Positions 54,617 to 63,647 of a stretch of DNA of 64,000 nucleotides are shown here, piece by piece (the stretch's first letter is position 1; each line of letters opens with the position of its first letter). The notes below the pieces were generated by a model, which saw only the letters and a program-made list of their open reading frames with translations, was not told the origin of the DNA and did not search any database. The translations under genes were made by a program, and so were the position numbers. Origin of the DNA: G965220075 sp965220075 (lineage in GTDB: Bacteria; Chloroflexota; UBA11872); NCBI GenBank assembly GCA_965220075.1, contig OZ244806.1, positions 310,001 through 374,000 of the forward strand, in the 5' to 3' direction.

Positions 54617-55300
54617 TTAGGCCTCCGGCCTCTCCTCAGCCGGCCCGTCGGCCGCCTCGGGAGCGCCCGGTTCGCCCTCAGCCAGCGCAAGCTCCTCCAG
54701 CTCCGCCGCCGCGGCTTCCTCTTCGGTCACCTCGGTGACGCGCCGCACGAGATTGACCACCGCCACGGTTTCGGCGGGGTCGATAACGGGCTCGTAGGAA
54801 CCGTCGGCGGCGCGCAGTTGAGCGACCGTGATGTGATCGTTCAAGTCTGCCAGCACGGCCGCGTCGCCGATCAGGTGAGCGGGAATTTGGGTAGGCAGCG
54901 CCGAGATGACGATCTCGTCGAGTAGCTGCAATACCAGCAGGTCGGGGCTGTCGCTGGCCGGCGCGCGGCCTTCCAGCCGCACCGGAACGGCCGTGGTCAC
55001 CGGTTTGTCGAGGTCTACGCGGCGAAACGAGGCGTGAACGAGCCGGTTGGTGAGCGGATCGATCTCGACATGGTCCACCAGCACGGGCTCGGACTCGCCA
55101 TTCGACACGAGGTCCACCAGGTGTCCGCTGGAACCTTGCCTGACGACGGCTGCAAGCTCCAGCTCGGAAACCTCGACGGCGGTGGAGGGCTGGTTGGCTT
55201 GCATGATGTTTGCGGGAATCACGCCCGCGCGGCGCAGGCGCCGGACCTTCTTGCCGAACAGCGTGCGCGGCGCCACCGATAGACGCCCTCGCTCTGGCAC
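54617..55300 (-). CDS. rplY: Ribosomal protein bL25 (CTC form)
   Basis: 227 residues from GTG 55300, preceded by AGGGGGG. The N-terminal 5S-rRNA-binding domain (LFGKKVRRLRRAGVIPANIM, PVLVDHVEIDPLTNRLVHAS) is followed by the TL5/CTC C-terminal domain (AVPVRLEGRAPA, LPTQIPAHLIGDAA) and an acidic Glu/Ala tail. Part of the large ribosomal subunit; longer forms are linked to stress. Confidence 0.93.
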   Translation of the reverse strand: MPERGRLSVAPRTLFGKKVRRLRRAGVIPANIMQANQPSTAVEVSELELAAVVRQGSSGHLVDLVSNGESEPVLVDHVEIDPLTNRLVHASFRRVDLDKPVTTAVPVRLEGRAPASDSPDLLVLQLLDEIVISALPTQIPAHLIGDAAVLADLNDHITVAQLRAADGSYEPVIDPAETVAVVNLVRRVTEVTEEEAAAAELEELALAEGEPGAPEAADGPAEERPEA

Positions 55301-55528
55301 GGTTCGACCCCCCTGGCGTAAGTCCGCGGAATCGGCCGCGGCGCGCTCACTAAGGCAGCCGCCGCTCGGCCCGTGGCGCGCTGCGGAACGCGCCTCCAGT
55401 CGTCTGGCAGTCTAGGCTTGCGCTCGCGGAGGGTCAACGGTCTACGCCGCTCGCGCCCGACGCGGGCCACGCGGACGCGCTACGCTGAGGTCAGCGATTC
55501 GAGCACGCCAGGAGAGCAGGCAAGGATC

Positions 55529-55735
55529 TTGGCCGGAACACTAAAGGTCTCGTTGAGCGATTTGTACGCGGACGCCTGCCGGCGCATGGATATAGTCCCG
55601 GAGGAAGCGCTGGGCTGCGAGCGCCTGCCGGACAGGCTGCGTCTTCTCATCACGAGGGACGAGTGGGTCGATTTCGAGCTGGTCGAAGACAGCGAGAGCC
55701 AGCGTCTCGTGCTCGGCGGCGTCGTAGAGTCCTAG
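55529..55735 (+). CDS. Small hypothetical protein
   Basis: 68 residues if TTG 55529 is the start (AAGGA lies close upstream); the frame is open further 5' without good composition. Sequence VSLSDLYADACRRMDIVPEE and RLRLLITRDEWVDFELVEDS. It is acidic, with no known family. It lies convergent to the UbiA gene. Confidence 0.5.
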   Translation: MAGTLKVSLSDLYADACRRMDIVPEEALGCERLPDRLRLLITRDEWVDFELVEDSESQRLVLGGVVES

Positions 55736-55772
55736 CGCCGGGGATCAAGACGCGCGCCCACGCGGGGCGCCC

Positions 55773-56714
55773 CTACCCGCCAAACTGCAGGAGCGCAATG
55801 CTAAGGGCGCCCCAGAGCACGCCCGCGCCGAGGATCCCGGGGTCGCGGAAGAGCAGCTGCTCGGGCGCCTCGCCCCGCCCGTCCGCATGCACTAAGTACA
55901 GGTAGCGAAGCAGCCCGTAGAGCACGACCGGGATCGTAAGCATCATCGAGTGATTGGGCGGCAGGTTGCTGGCCGAGAACGTGTAGAGCGCGTAGGCCAT
56001 GAGCACGCTCGCGGTGGTGATGACGGCCACGGAGCGGAGGAAATCGACTCGGTAGTGCTCCAGCACGGGCCGCTGGCCCCGCTGGTCGTCGCTCGCCGCC
56101 ACTTCGGCCCAACGCTTGTTCACGCCCAGAAACAGGGCGAGCAGGAACGCGCAGAGATACAGCCAGGGCGAGATCGCGACGCCGATCACCAGGGCGCCCG
56201 CGGCGGCCCGAATCACGAAGCCCGTGGCGATCGCCAGAAGGTCGATGACCACCAGGTGCTTGAGCACCGCGCTGTAGGCCAGCTGCAGCGCGACATAGCC
56301 TCCCAGGGCGGCGCCGAGCGGCCAGGCAAGCAGCGCGCCCAGCCCCACCGCAACCGCGAGCGCCGCGGCCCCAGCGACAATCGCCGCCCAGGGCGCGACG
56401 ATTCCGGCGGCCACCGGACGGGTGCGCTTGTCGGGATGGAAGCGGTCGCGGTCTGCGTCCGCCACATCGTTGAGCAAGTACACGCCCCCCGACGCGAGCG
56501 TGAACAGCGCCGCGCCCGCAACGGCCAGCAGCACGCTGGAAGGATCGCGAAACTCGCGCGCGAATATCAGCGCCACCAGCACGATGAGGTTCTTGCTCCA
56601 CTGCCGCGGCCGCATCCCGACCAGGAGGCCGCGGACCGTCGTCAACAGGGGGCTGGCGGCGCCGGGGGGATCGTGTGGAAGCTCATCGCGAGAGCCTGAC
56701 CGGCGCTTGGTCAC
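55773..56714 (-). CDS. UbiA-family prenyltransferase (decaprenyl-phosphate phosphoribosyltransferase-like)
   Basis: 313 residues with about nine membrane helices. First aspartate motif NDVADADRDRFHPDKRTRPVA (NDxxDxxxD, with the HPxKRxRP tail typical of DPPR synthases). The second Asp-rich region, usually YxxD, is less clear; WAEVAASDDQRGQRPVLEHY matches the DPPR-type loop. Such enzymes attach phosphoribose to polyprenyl phosphate for cell-envelope glycans. GTG start at 56714. Confidence 0.85.
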   Translation of the reverse strand: MTKRRSGSRDELPHDPPGAASPLLTTVRGLLVGMRPRQWSKNLIVLVALIFAREFRDPSSVLLAVAGAALFTLASGGVYLLNDVADADRDRFHPDKRTRPVAAGIVAPWAAIVAGAAALAVAVGLGALLAWPLGAALGGYVALQLAYSAVLKHLVVIDLLAIATGFVIRAAAGALVIGVAISPWLYLCAFLLALFLGVNKRWAEVAASDDQRGQRPVLEHYRVDFLRSVAVITTASVLMAYALYTFSASNLPPNHSMMLTIPVVLYGLLRYLYLVHADGRGEAPEQLLFRDPGILGAGVLWGALSIALLQFGG

Positions 56715-57147
56715 GGCCGTTCAGGGGCGCGGCGGGCGGGCGCCGCCGTCGACCGGCGACAGCTCGGATGACCCGGATTCTGCAAGGCGCGTCCGCAACC
56801 GCTTCCGGCGCCGCGGCAGGGCGGCCCGCCGCTTCGCTCATGGTGTCGGCCCACGCGGCTACTTTACGCCGCCGGCGCCGTCTGATCCCGGTCTACGCGC
56901 TCGGCGATGGGCTGTCCGGCGCGAGGTCCGGACCATCGGCGACCCGCCAGCCCGCGCCGACCCGCTCGCTTCCGTGCGGATCTGGCGATGAGGTGGCAGC
57001 GGGGAAGGGGTGTGGGGCGGGCGGCGGCATCCACGTGTTTACCTATACAGCCGCCACCCAGGCACGCCTCGACTTTACGCTGCGGCCGCGCGCACTCCAT
57101 AATCTCGCGTCAACGCGGCGTATCTATTCGAACAAGGACGGGACCCA
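56715..57147. other. Intergenic, no gene seen
   Basis: About 430 bases between the divergent UbiA and phytanoyl-CoA dioxygenase genes. Frames are arginine/proline-rich antisense-type noise. Promoters for both genes should lie here; I could not fix clear -35/-10 pairs. Confidence 0.4.
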
Positions 57148-58239
57148 ATGCCGATGTCTTCCCCGAGCGTGCCGCAGGTTGCGCCTCTAACGGCCGGTCA
57201 GATCGCCCAGTTCAAGCGTGACGGTGTGCTCGTGCTCCCGGCGGCGCTCGACCCGGAGCTATGCCGTCGGGCCAGAGACGACATGTGGGAGACGATTGCG
57301 GCCGACCTGCCACGCATGAAACGCGACGATCCCTCAACCTGGGGTCCGATCACGGAAGAGGAGCAGGCAGGGTTCCCCGCCCGGCGGCCCAAGGAAGGCG
57401 GCGAGCAGTTGCTGGGCGGTAAAGGCCACCGGTTGGTTATCCGCAATGGCGCCAACGAGCTCATGCTCGATCTCGGTCCGCGCGCACTGTGGCGAGTCGC
57501 TGAGCAGCTGCTCGGGAAGGACACGGTGGTGTGGCCCGCCGGCGCCGACGATTCCGGATTCACCACAGGCCCCTGCTTGATGGACGACGGCGCCATGGAG
57601 GGACTTGCCAGCCACATGGCCCGGGAGATCGAGGACTATCGCGAAGCTGCCAGCTACACCACGCGGGAGCTGCGGCTGCCCAAAACCGGGCCCGTGTGGA
57701 TGAATGGACAGGGGACGCGCGGCATGTACTGCACGCTGCCCAACAGTCCCTCGCCGGGGCCGGGCTGGCGCGGCTCCCACTCCGACGGCCCCTGTTACGG
57801 CCGTGTCCGCCTGCAGTTCGCCGCCTACATCGACGACCTTCCGCCCGCCTGTGGCGGCTTCACCGTGTGGCCGGGCAGCCACGCCAGGATCTGGGAGGAG
57901 CAGTGGAAGGCCTTTCACGAGCGCGGCGAGACGCACACCGCCGAGCGTGAGAAAACGCGCGCGGCGGGAGGCTACGAGTACCGCCCCGACCCCCTCTTCG
58001 AGCAGATCAAAGCCGATATCCAGCCTGTCGATACCCACGGGCCGGCCGGCACTGTGGCCCTCTGGCACACCAAGATTCTGCACATCCCGGGGCAGAACCA
58101 ATCCCGCGACGTGATCCGCCAGGCCACGATCTACGGCTACCTCAAGACGGCCGAGTCCCTTTCCGACGAGCTGGCCATGGACGACGCGGGCGGCGACATC
58201 TGGCGGGACTGGTCCGAGGAAGTGCGCACCATAGACTAG
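57148..58239 (+). CDS. Phytanoyl-CoA dioxygenase family protein
   Basis: A 363-residue Fe(II)/2-oxoglutarate oxygenase. The N-terminal AQFKRDGVLVLPAALDPELC is typical of PhyH. The iron site is visible as HxD in GSHSDGP and the distal His in ALWHTKILHIPGQN, with the 2-oxoglutarate Arg probably in SRDVIRQA. Members hydroxylate small molecules in catabolism or natural-product pathways; substrate unknown. Confidence 0.9.
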   Translation: MPMSSPSVPQVAPLTAGQIAQFKRDGVLVLPAALDPELCRRARDDMWETIAADLPRMKRDDPSTWGPITEEEQAGFPARRPKEGGEQLLGGKGHRLVIRNGANELMLDLGPRALWRVAEQLLGKDTVVWPAGADDSGFTTGPCLMDDGAMEGLASHMAREIEDYREAASYTTRELRLPKTGPVWMNGQGTRGMYCTLPNSPSPGPGWRGSHSDGPCYGRVRLQFAAYIDDLPPACGGFTVWPGSHARIWEEQWKAFHERGETHTAEREKTRAAGGYEYRPDPLFEQIKADIQPVDTHGPAGTVALWHTKILHIPGQNQSRDVIRQATIYGYLKTAESLSDELAMDDAGGDIWRDWSEEVRTID

Positions 58240-58330
58240 CGGAGCTAGACAGCCCGGCCTCCGAACGTCCGAAGACGCTTCGGCACAGGGTCGTTAGACT
58301 TGGACGCGAGGGTCTGCTAGCGAGGTTTGC

Positions 58331-58813
58331 GTGATGCGGGCGGGACGAAGGACCTTCTTGCTGCTCGGTGCGGCGGTCATTGCCGCGCTGGTATTCGCCG
58401 CCTGCGGCGAAAGCGAAGTCGAGCCTACGCCGGAGTCGGACCCGGCCGCTTTCACACAGGCCTTCGTGCAAAAGGCCATCGACCGCTATGAAGACGAAGG
58501 CCGTGAGGCCACCCTCGCCTATTACAGCTCGCCCGCGAGCGTGGAGGGCGAATGGTACGCGTTCATCCTCGACGAGAACGGCGTCACCATTGCGCACGTA
58601 CGCCCCGAAATGCTGGGAAGGGTCCACGAAGACCGGATAGACGTCACCGGCTATGACTACGGCGCTGAGTTCGCCGGCGCCAACGAGGATGGCAAGTGGG
58701 TCGACTACGTCTTCCTGAACCGGGAGACGAACGAGGAGACCCTCAAGCACACCTGGATCGTCCGGCACGACGGAATCTACTTCGCGTCAGGCTGGTACGA
58801 GCCGGGCGCCTGA
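58331..58813 (+). CDS. Lipoprotein, possible single cache-type domain
   Basis: 160 residues from GTG 58331 or ATG 58334. The signal peptide ends with a lipobox-like FAACGES, so the protein is likely lipid-anchored outside the membrane. The mature part has AFVQKAIDRYEDEGREATLA, YYSSPASVEGEWYAFILDEN and HVRPEMLGR, which recalls small cache sensor domains. It may bind a ligand; the partner is unknown. Confidence 0.75.
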   Translation: MMRAGRRTFLLLGAAVIAALVFAACGESEVEPTPESDPAAFTQAFVQKAIDRYEDEGREATLAYYSSPASVEGEWYAFILDENGVTIAHVRPEMLGRVHEDRIDVTGYDYGAEFAGANEDGKWVDYVFLNRETNEETLKHTWIVRHDGIYFASGWYEPGA

Positions 58814-59138
58814 TCCCGCCGAGCGTCCGTTAGGACGAGCGGGCCGCGTCTGAGGTGCATTGTCCGATCCCGCAAACGGAGACCTTTGCGTAACCAAACG
58901 CCTTCCCATCCGCACCTTCGCGCGTCCCTACCCCTCAGCCGTTTTTCATCACCCTGTTAGGCCCACATTTTCCAGATCGGATTGATGAAAGGCCGGATTT
59001 CCGCGTAGTATTGTGGTGGCAACCTAGCCGAATTGTGCTCCTCCTATAGATTGAGACTTACGACTTTGGCTTCCGACAGGCGGCAAAATGTAGCAGCGTT
59101 CATCTGCGTTGTCCGTCGCCGCAGGTAGGGGGACCCAC
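58814..59138. other. Intergenic with solitary IS5-type terminal repeat
   Basis: GGAGACCTTTGCGTAACC at 58878-58895 matches the IS5/MITE terminal repeat, with no partner nearby. The rest shows no gene. Confidence 0.6.
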
Positions 59139-59219
59139 ATGGTGAACGAAGACGATGACACGAACGCAATCGTGATAATGGGCGAGACCGGCGCGACGAT
59201 CCAGCGGGTGCTGGGTTGA
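59139..59219 (+). CDS. Possible 26-residue leader peptide
   Basis: ATG 59139 follows a GGGGGA by about 7 bases and encodes a short acidic peptide (MVNEDDDTNAIVIMGETGAT). Its TGA overlaps the TTG start of the lipoprotein gene (59216-59219), so it could couple translation. No family. Confidence 0.35.
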   Translation: MVNEDDDTNAIVIMGETGATIQRVLG

Positions 59220-59647
59220 TTCGGACCGTCCTGCTCATCGCGGTCGTGGCTCTCGCCGCACTGGTCCTGACCGGGTGCGAGCGTCTGTTTCCCGACGTCG
59301 AGGACTGGATTACCGACTCGGAGACGCTCGCACGACGCTTCGACGCGCGGCTGGGCGACCTGAAAGAGTGCGTCGAGGAGGACAACTGCGAAGAGGCGCT
59401 TGATGCGGAGAGAGGAGTCTTCGTCATGTGCTCGTGGGTCATGTCGCGCGGAGAGCTTGCTCCGGAGGGCTTCGAGGCGGCGGAGTGGCAGCGGTTTGAC
59501 ACCCTCTGCGGGGAGCTGGAGGGGGTGCTGGCGCTGCCGAAGGCGGACGCGCTCCCGCGTATTGAGGACCTCCAGGATGAGACAGACCGCATCAGTGAGG
59601 GAATCCGTGCCGACATCGAACCCCGAGAGCGGGAAAAGGTGGAATGA
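59216..59647 (+). CDS. Small lipoprotein, hypothetical
   Basis: 143 residues from TTG 59216. Signal sequence IRTVLLIAVVALAALVLTGC gives a lipobox Cys near residue 21. The mature part is acidic and helical with two Cys pairs (CVEEDNC, CSWVMS...LCGEL) and a C-terminal charged coil. No family recognised. Confidence 0.6.
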   Translation: MIRTVLLIAVVALAALVLTGCERLFPDVEDWITDSETLARRFDARLGDLKECVEEDNCEEALDAERGVFVMCSWVMSRGELAPEGFEAAEWQRFDTLCGELEGVLALPKADALPRIEDLQDETDRISEGIRADIEPREREKVE

Positions 59648-60195
59648 GACGAAGGTCAGGAACGGGCAGAGTCTGCCTAGCGCCCATCGAAATGGATGTC
59701 AGTGTGGGCACCGTCCCCGGAGTCCAGCATCAGTTCCGACAACAGCCACCGGCCCACTTTCCCCCGCAGCCGTCCCAAGGTCTAGCGAAGTCACCCTCAA
59801 CCTCACTCGCGCCCCGCCATACTATCTATGCTTCGGACCTCGGTAGGCTCACAGGCTTCCAAGCCACATCTCGAAGACCATTCCACCTACCATCCACTTA
59901 GGCCCACCTGAGCAGGGTCGAACCGGCCGTCGGGAAGGAGGTGGCCCACCCATTTGTGGGTCCGCTTCACCTACCGGGCTGCTTTCAAATCGACCGCCCA
60001 CGAGCACCTGAGTTTTCCGTTGCTATTGAGTCCGTCGAATGAAGGTTCTTGATTTTGTATAGCTTGGTGGGCCGGGTGGGACTCGACCCCACTTCCTTCG
60101 GACTAATAGTCCGTGCCGGAACGGAATGGGGATGTTGCTATCGATTTTCATGGTAATGACGGTCAGTGGCTGTAGCTGTCCATGTACATGCCAAA
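59648..60195. other. Intergenic, eroded
   Basis: About 550 bases with no convincing gene. It contains a GGTGGGCCCACC-like palindrome near 59900 and a tRNA-3'-half-like sequence at 60065-60116. Confidence 0.45.
60065..60116 (-). pseudogene. tRNA 3'-half remnant with encoded CCA
   Basis: The minus strand reads an anticodon-arm-like CGGACTATTAGTCCG, a T-arm GTGGG-GTCGAGT-CCCAC, then CCGGCCCACCA with a CCA end. The 5' half (acceptor and D-arm) is missing, the anticodon loop is too short for a normal tRNA, and the T-loop opens with G. It resembles the 3' part of a tRNA-Met-like gene, as left at integration sites. Confidence 0.4.
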
Positions 60196-61197
60196 TTAGG
60201 ACCTTGGTGAGGCGCGGTGGCAAGACCGGTCAAGTGTACGCCTTACTGCGGCGATCACATCGTCCTTGTCGGGAAGGACGGCGCGATTGAGGCCCGTGGC
60301 GTGCGGCACCGGTACTCCGGGGTTGGCGACGCGCTCGATGGGCGCCTTCAGATCGGAAACGACGTCGCTGCCAGCCACCATCGCGGCGATCTCGCCACCG
60401 AACCCCCCACGTCTGACAGCCTCGTGGACTATGACCAGCCGACCCGTCTTGCGGACGGACTGCAACACGCACTCCGTGTCGAATGGCACAAGGGTTCTCG
60501 GATCGATGACCTCGACCGAGACGCCGCCGCCGGCAAGCTCCTCGGCGGCCGCCTCCACGGCCGGAACCGCGGCCAGCCACGCAATCACAGTGACGTCGCA
60601 GCCCTCACGCCGGATTGCAGCCTGACCAAGGGGCATCGTCACCGGCGCCTCGGGTACGGGGCCGGTGATCTTGTATAAGTCCTCGTGCTCGACGTAGAGG
60701 ACGGGATCGGGGTCTCGTATGGACGCGATCATCAACGCCTTGGCGTCAGCCGGGGTCGACGGCGTCACAACCTTGAATCCCGGTATGTGGGTGAACCACG
60801 TCTCCAGCGCCTGGCTCATGTAGGCGTTGCCGTGCATCATATGCGGGGACCGGACGACCATCGGGACGGACATTGCGCCATCGTGTACGTAGCGCGCCTT
60901 CGCGCCGGTGTTGACGAGTTGGTCCATCGCCACCGTAATCAGGCCGGTAAACTGCATCTCGATCACCGGGCGTAGGCCCATCAGGGCGGCGCCGACCGCC
61001 ATGCCCGCGAACCCCGACTCCGATATGGGTGTGTCCATCACCCGCTCGGGGCCGAACTCTTCCAACATCCCTTCGGTAACTCCCAGGATGCCTCCGTAGT
61101 AGGCAACGTCCTCTCCGAGGAGGTACACCGTCTCGTCGCGGTGCATCTCCTGCGCCAACGCTTCTCGAATGGCGGCTTTGAACTCCAGCTCCCTCAT
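60196..61197 (-). CDS. 2-oxoacid dehydrogenase E1 beta subunit
   Basis: A 333-residue transketolase-type subunit of pyruvate/acetoin/branched-chain dehydrogenase complexes. N-terminal LGEDVAYYGGILGVTEGM, DTPISESGFAGMAVGAALMG with the ThDP Glu, VVRSPHMMHG, and C-terminal GRLVIVHEAVRRGGFGGEIAA. Its ATG overlaps the E1 alpha stop (61194-61197). No E2 or E3 gene lies within the window. The complex would need LipA/LipB for its lipoyl domains. Confidence 0.93.
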   Translation of the reverse strand: MRELEFKAAIREALAQEMHRDETVYLLGEDVAYYGGILGVTEGMLEEFGPERVMDTPISESGFAGMAVGAALMGLRPVIEMQFTGLITVAMDQLVNTGAKARYVHDGAMSVPMVVRSPHMMHGNAYMSQALETWFTHIPGFKVVTPSTPADAKALMIASIRDPDPVLYVEHEDLYKITGPVPEAPVTMPLGQAAIRREGCDVTVIAWLAAVPAVEAAAEELAGGGVSVEVIDPRTLVPFDTECVLQSVRKTGRLVIVHEAVRRGGFGGEIAAMVAGSDVVSDLKAPIERVANPGVPVPHATGLNRAVLPDKDDVIAAVRRTLDRSCHRASPRS

Positions 61198-62195
61198 AAC
61201 CCCATCGCCTCGACCGGCTCTTCATACACATTCGTAAAGGCCTTGGAGGCGTCCGGGAACGGGGTCGCCTCGCACTCCCTGAATGAGTCCTCCAGATCCT
61301 TCAAGATGCCGGCCTCAACTGCTTCAGCCGTTGCACTATCCTGGTAGCCCATCTCTTCGAGATGTCGGCCTAGAATAGAAATCGGGTCACGCTTCTTCCA
61401 GCGGTCGATCTCCTCTTGAGGACGGGAGTCCTCCAACATTAGGGGGTAGTGGCTCATGAAGCGGTATGTCTTGCACTCCAGCAGTGTGGGACCCGCGCCG
61501 GCGCGGGCCCTGGCTATGGCCTGCTCCGTGGCGTTGTAGACCGCCAGGACGTCCTGACCGTCGACGATCTCGCCCGGCATGGCGTAGGCGGCGGCGTGGT
61601 CGGCGATGTCCTGGATCGGCTGACCGACAGAGCTGGGGACCGTCTGAAAATAGAGGTTGTTCTCGCAGATGAAGACGACCGGAACCTTCAGGAGGCTGGC
61701 CAGGTTCAACCCTTCGTGGAAGTCGCCGCGTCCGGCGGCGCCGTCGCCGAAGAAGCAGACCATCACGTTGTCGGTCTTCTTCATCTTCATCGCCCAACCT
61801 ACGCCAACGGACTCGGGGATCTGCGCGCCCACCATCGCGGTGCCCGCCAGAATGCCCAGCTCCGGGTATCCGCTGTGGTGGAAGGACTCCTTCCCGGAGT
61901 TGATGCTCCCGGCGTTCCCCATGATGGCGTCGAACATCTGCAGCACGGTAACGCCGCGGGTCCAGAAGGCCTCGGTTGTCCGCAGGGACGGTATGACCCA
62001 GTCGCTGGGCCGTAGTCCATAGCAGGCGCCGACTCCGACAGCCTCTTGTCCGGCGCTGGGGTGCATGCCGACGGGCAAGCGCTTTTCGCGGGCGAGCTCC
62101 AGCGCCCGCTCGGTGAACCGCCGGCCCAAGAGCATGAGCCGGTACATCTCGCGGAGGTCTTCTACGGTCAAGCTGCCGTGCGGTGCGGTTGTCAT
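61194..62195 (-). CDS. 2-oxoacid dehydrogenase E1 alpha subunit
   Basis: A 333-residue thiamine-diphosphate enzyme subunit. ThDP/Mg motif GDGAAGRGDFHEGLNLASLL with ENNLYF closing, HPSAGQEAVGVGACYGL at the N-terminus, and the phosphorylation-loop region ECKTYRFMSHYPLM. It decarboxylates a 2-oxoacid (pyruvate, acetoin or branched-chain type). It follows the SDR gene by about 30 bases and overlaps E1 beta, so SDR, alpha and beta form one operon. Confidence 0.93.
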   Translation of the reverse strand: MTTAPHGSLTVEDLREMYRLMLLGRRFTERALELAREKRLPVGMHPSAGQEAVGVGACYGLRPSDWVIPSLRTTEAFWTRGVTVLQMFDAIMGNAGSINSGKESFHHSGYPELGILAGTAMVGAQIPESVGVGWAMKMKKTDNVMVCFFGDGAAGRGDFHEGLNLASLLKVPVVFICENNLYFQTVPSSVGQPIQDIADHAAAYAMPGEIVDGQDVLAVYNATEQAIARARAGAGPTLLECKTYRFMSHYPLMLEDSRPQEEIDRWKKRDPISILGRHLEEMGYQDSATAEAVEAGILKDLEDSFRECEATPFPDASKAFTNVYEEPVEAMGL

Positions 62196-62225
62196 ATTGG
62201 TCAGGCCGATCTTCGATCCTGGTGG

Positions 62226-62981
62226 CTAGTAGGTCGCTCGGCCGCCGCTGATGTCAAAGACGGCGCCGGTCGTGAACGAGCATTCCGGCGATGATAGCCA
62301 GGCGATCATCGAGGCTATCTCCTCCACCGTGCCCGGCCGCCCCATCGGGATCTTCTCGATCATGTAGTCCAGCTCTCTCTGTTCCAACTCTCGGTTGGGC
62401 CGGGTCATGACCACGGCAGGCGTGATGCAGTTCACGCGGATGCCCGTGAGAGCCAGCTCTTTGCCGACGGACTTGGTCAGGCCTATGACCGCAGCCTTGG
62501 AAGCGGAGTATGGGACGCGCCGGGGATTCCCTTCTTTACCGGCAATCGACGCGGTGTTGACGATGCGGCCGTAGTCGCGCTCCATCATGTGCGGAACTGC
62601 CGCCCGAGTGAACAGGAACGTCCCCATGAAGTTGTTTCGAAACGAAACGTCCATCGCGTCCACGGGCAACTCCCAGATGTTGCCGTAGTCGTAGTCGCCG
62701 CCTCCACCGGCATTGTTTATGAGGATGTCGATGCGGCCCCAGGCATCGAGCGTGGCTTTGACCGCCGCTTCCGCCGTCCCAGGGTCGCCGACGTCGCCGA
62801 CGACCAGCCGTGCATCTATATGCGCTTCGTTGAGGCGGGCGACAGCCGCTTCGCCCCTCTCCTGGTGGAAGTCGACGACTGTGATCGACGCCTCTTCGCC
62901 GCCGATGCGAGCGGCGGCCGCGAACCCTATCTCTCCTCCGGCGCCCGTGATTATCGCCGTCTGTCCGTGAAATCGAGCCAA
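62226..62981 (-). CDS. SDR-family oxidoreductase in the E1 operon
   Basis: 251 residues from TTG 62981, with GAGGG about 8 bases upstream. TGAGGEIGFAAAARIG cofactor site, INNAGGGG, active-site Ser in NTASIAG and YSASKAAVIGL (Tyr-x-x-x-Lys), VNCITPAVVMTRP and the final VFDISGGRATY. First gene of the operon with E1 alpha and beta, suggesting it generates or consumes the 2-oxo compound (for instance acetoin/diol type); this is inference. Confidence 0.88.
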   Translation of the reverse strand: MARFHGQTAIITGAGGEIGFAAAARIGGEEASITVVDFHQERGEAAVARLNEAHIDARLVVGDVGDPGTAEAAVKATLDAWGRIDILINNAGGGGDYDYGNIWELPVDAMDVSFRNNFMGTFLFTRAAVPHMMERDYGRIVNTASIAGKEGNPRRVPYSASKAAVIGLTKSVGKELALTGIRVNCITPAVVMTRPNRELEQRELDYMIEKIPMGRPGTVEEIASMIAWLSSPECSFTTGAVFDISGGRATY

Positions 62982-63340
62982 GACTTACCCTCGTGAATCC
63001 GTATTCAGGCAAGCATCCTAGCACTCCGACAATACGCTGGGCACAGTGCCGCACCCGAACTCAAGGGCCGCATCCCGTTCCGACTTTCCACCTGCTTCGG
63101 TCACCTATCGCATCCACTACCATCCCGTCGTTGATTGTCCATCGGCACATGGCTCGTATAGCATAGATCCGTCTCCTTCCTATGGCCCTTACACACCAGC
63201 CTGGTTACTCCAGCAGGTGTTCCTTGTTCTTGGAATACCCGCATCAAGCCAGGCGCACGCATCTATTCCAATCTAATTCTAATTAGTTTTAGCACGCCAC
63301 GAATCAGCCCATCGACCTCGTATCAGACCTCTCCCGTCAA
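62982..63340. other. Intergenic, no gene seen
   Basis: About 360 bases upstream of the SDR-E1 operon. They are AT-richer near 63275-63295 and include the left arm of a REP palindrome (CCTCTCCC at 63329-63336). No coding frame is convincing. Confidence 0.45.
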
Positions 63341-63601
63341 AGGAGACCTTTGCGTAACCTCTCCAGCGGAGGCGGGAGAGCGGGCCTTATCCCCTCTCCC
63401 TTGAAGAGACCTTTGCGTAACCCCTCGTCATTCCCGCGCACGCGGGAATCTAGGCCCCACCCAACCTGGAACCGCGCAGGGTTCCCCCCGGACATCCTTA
63501 GCCTGATCGAGTTATGCAAACGTCTTTTGAAGGGAGAGGGCTAGGGTGAGGGTGATCCGAGGCTTGCGAGTGGGGTGTCGACCGGTTATGCAAAGGTCTC
63601 T
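63341..63601. mobile_element. Outer MITE-like element with IS5-type ends
   Basis: GGAGACCTTTGCGTAACC at 63342 and, inverted, GGTTATGCAAAGGTCTC at 63584-63600 bracket about 260 non-coding bases. GTCAAA is present on both sides. Removing it joins CCTCTCCC-GTCAAAG-TGAGAGGG, a REP-type hairpin. No transposase inside, so it would depend on the IS5 copies. Confidence 0.75.
63405..63526. mobile_element. Inner MITE-like element nested in the outer one
   Basis: AGAGACCTTTGCGTAACCCC at 63405 and, inverted, AAGACGTTTGCATAAC at 63511-63526 bound 122 bases. TTGA lies on both sides (63401-63404, 63527-63530). Removing it restores CCCTCTCCCT-TGA-AGGGAGAGGG with the tail CTAGGGTGAGGGTG, a complete REP family A unit. 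Confidence 0.78.
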
Positions 63602-63647
63602 GTCAAAGTGAGAGGGAACCCTTCCCTGCCACGCATATTTTGCAGTA

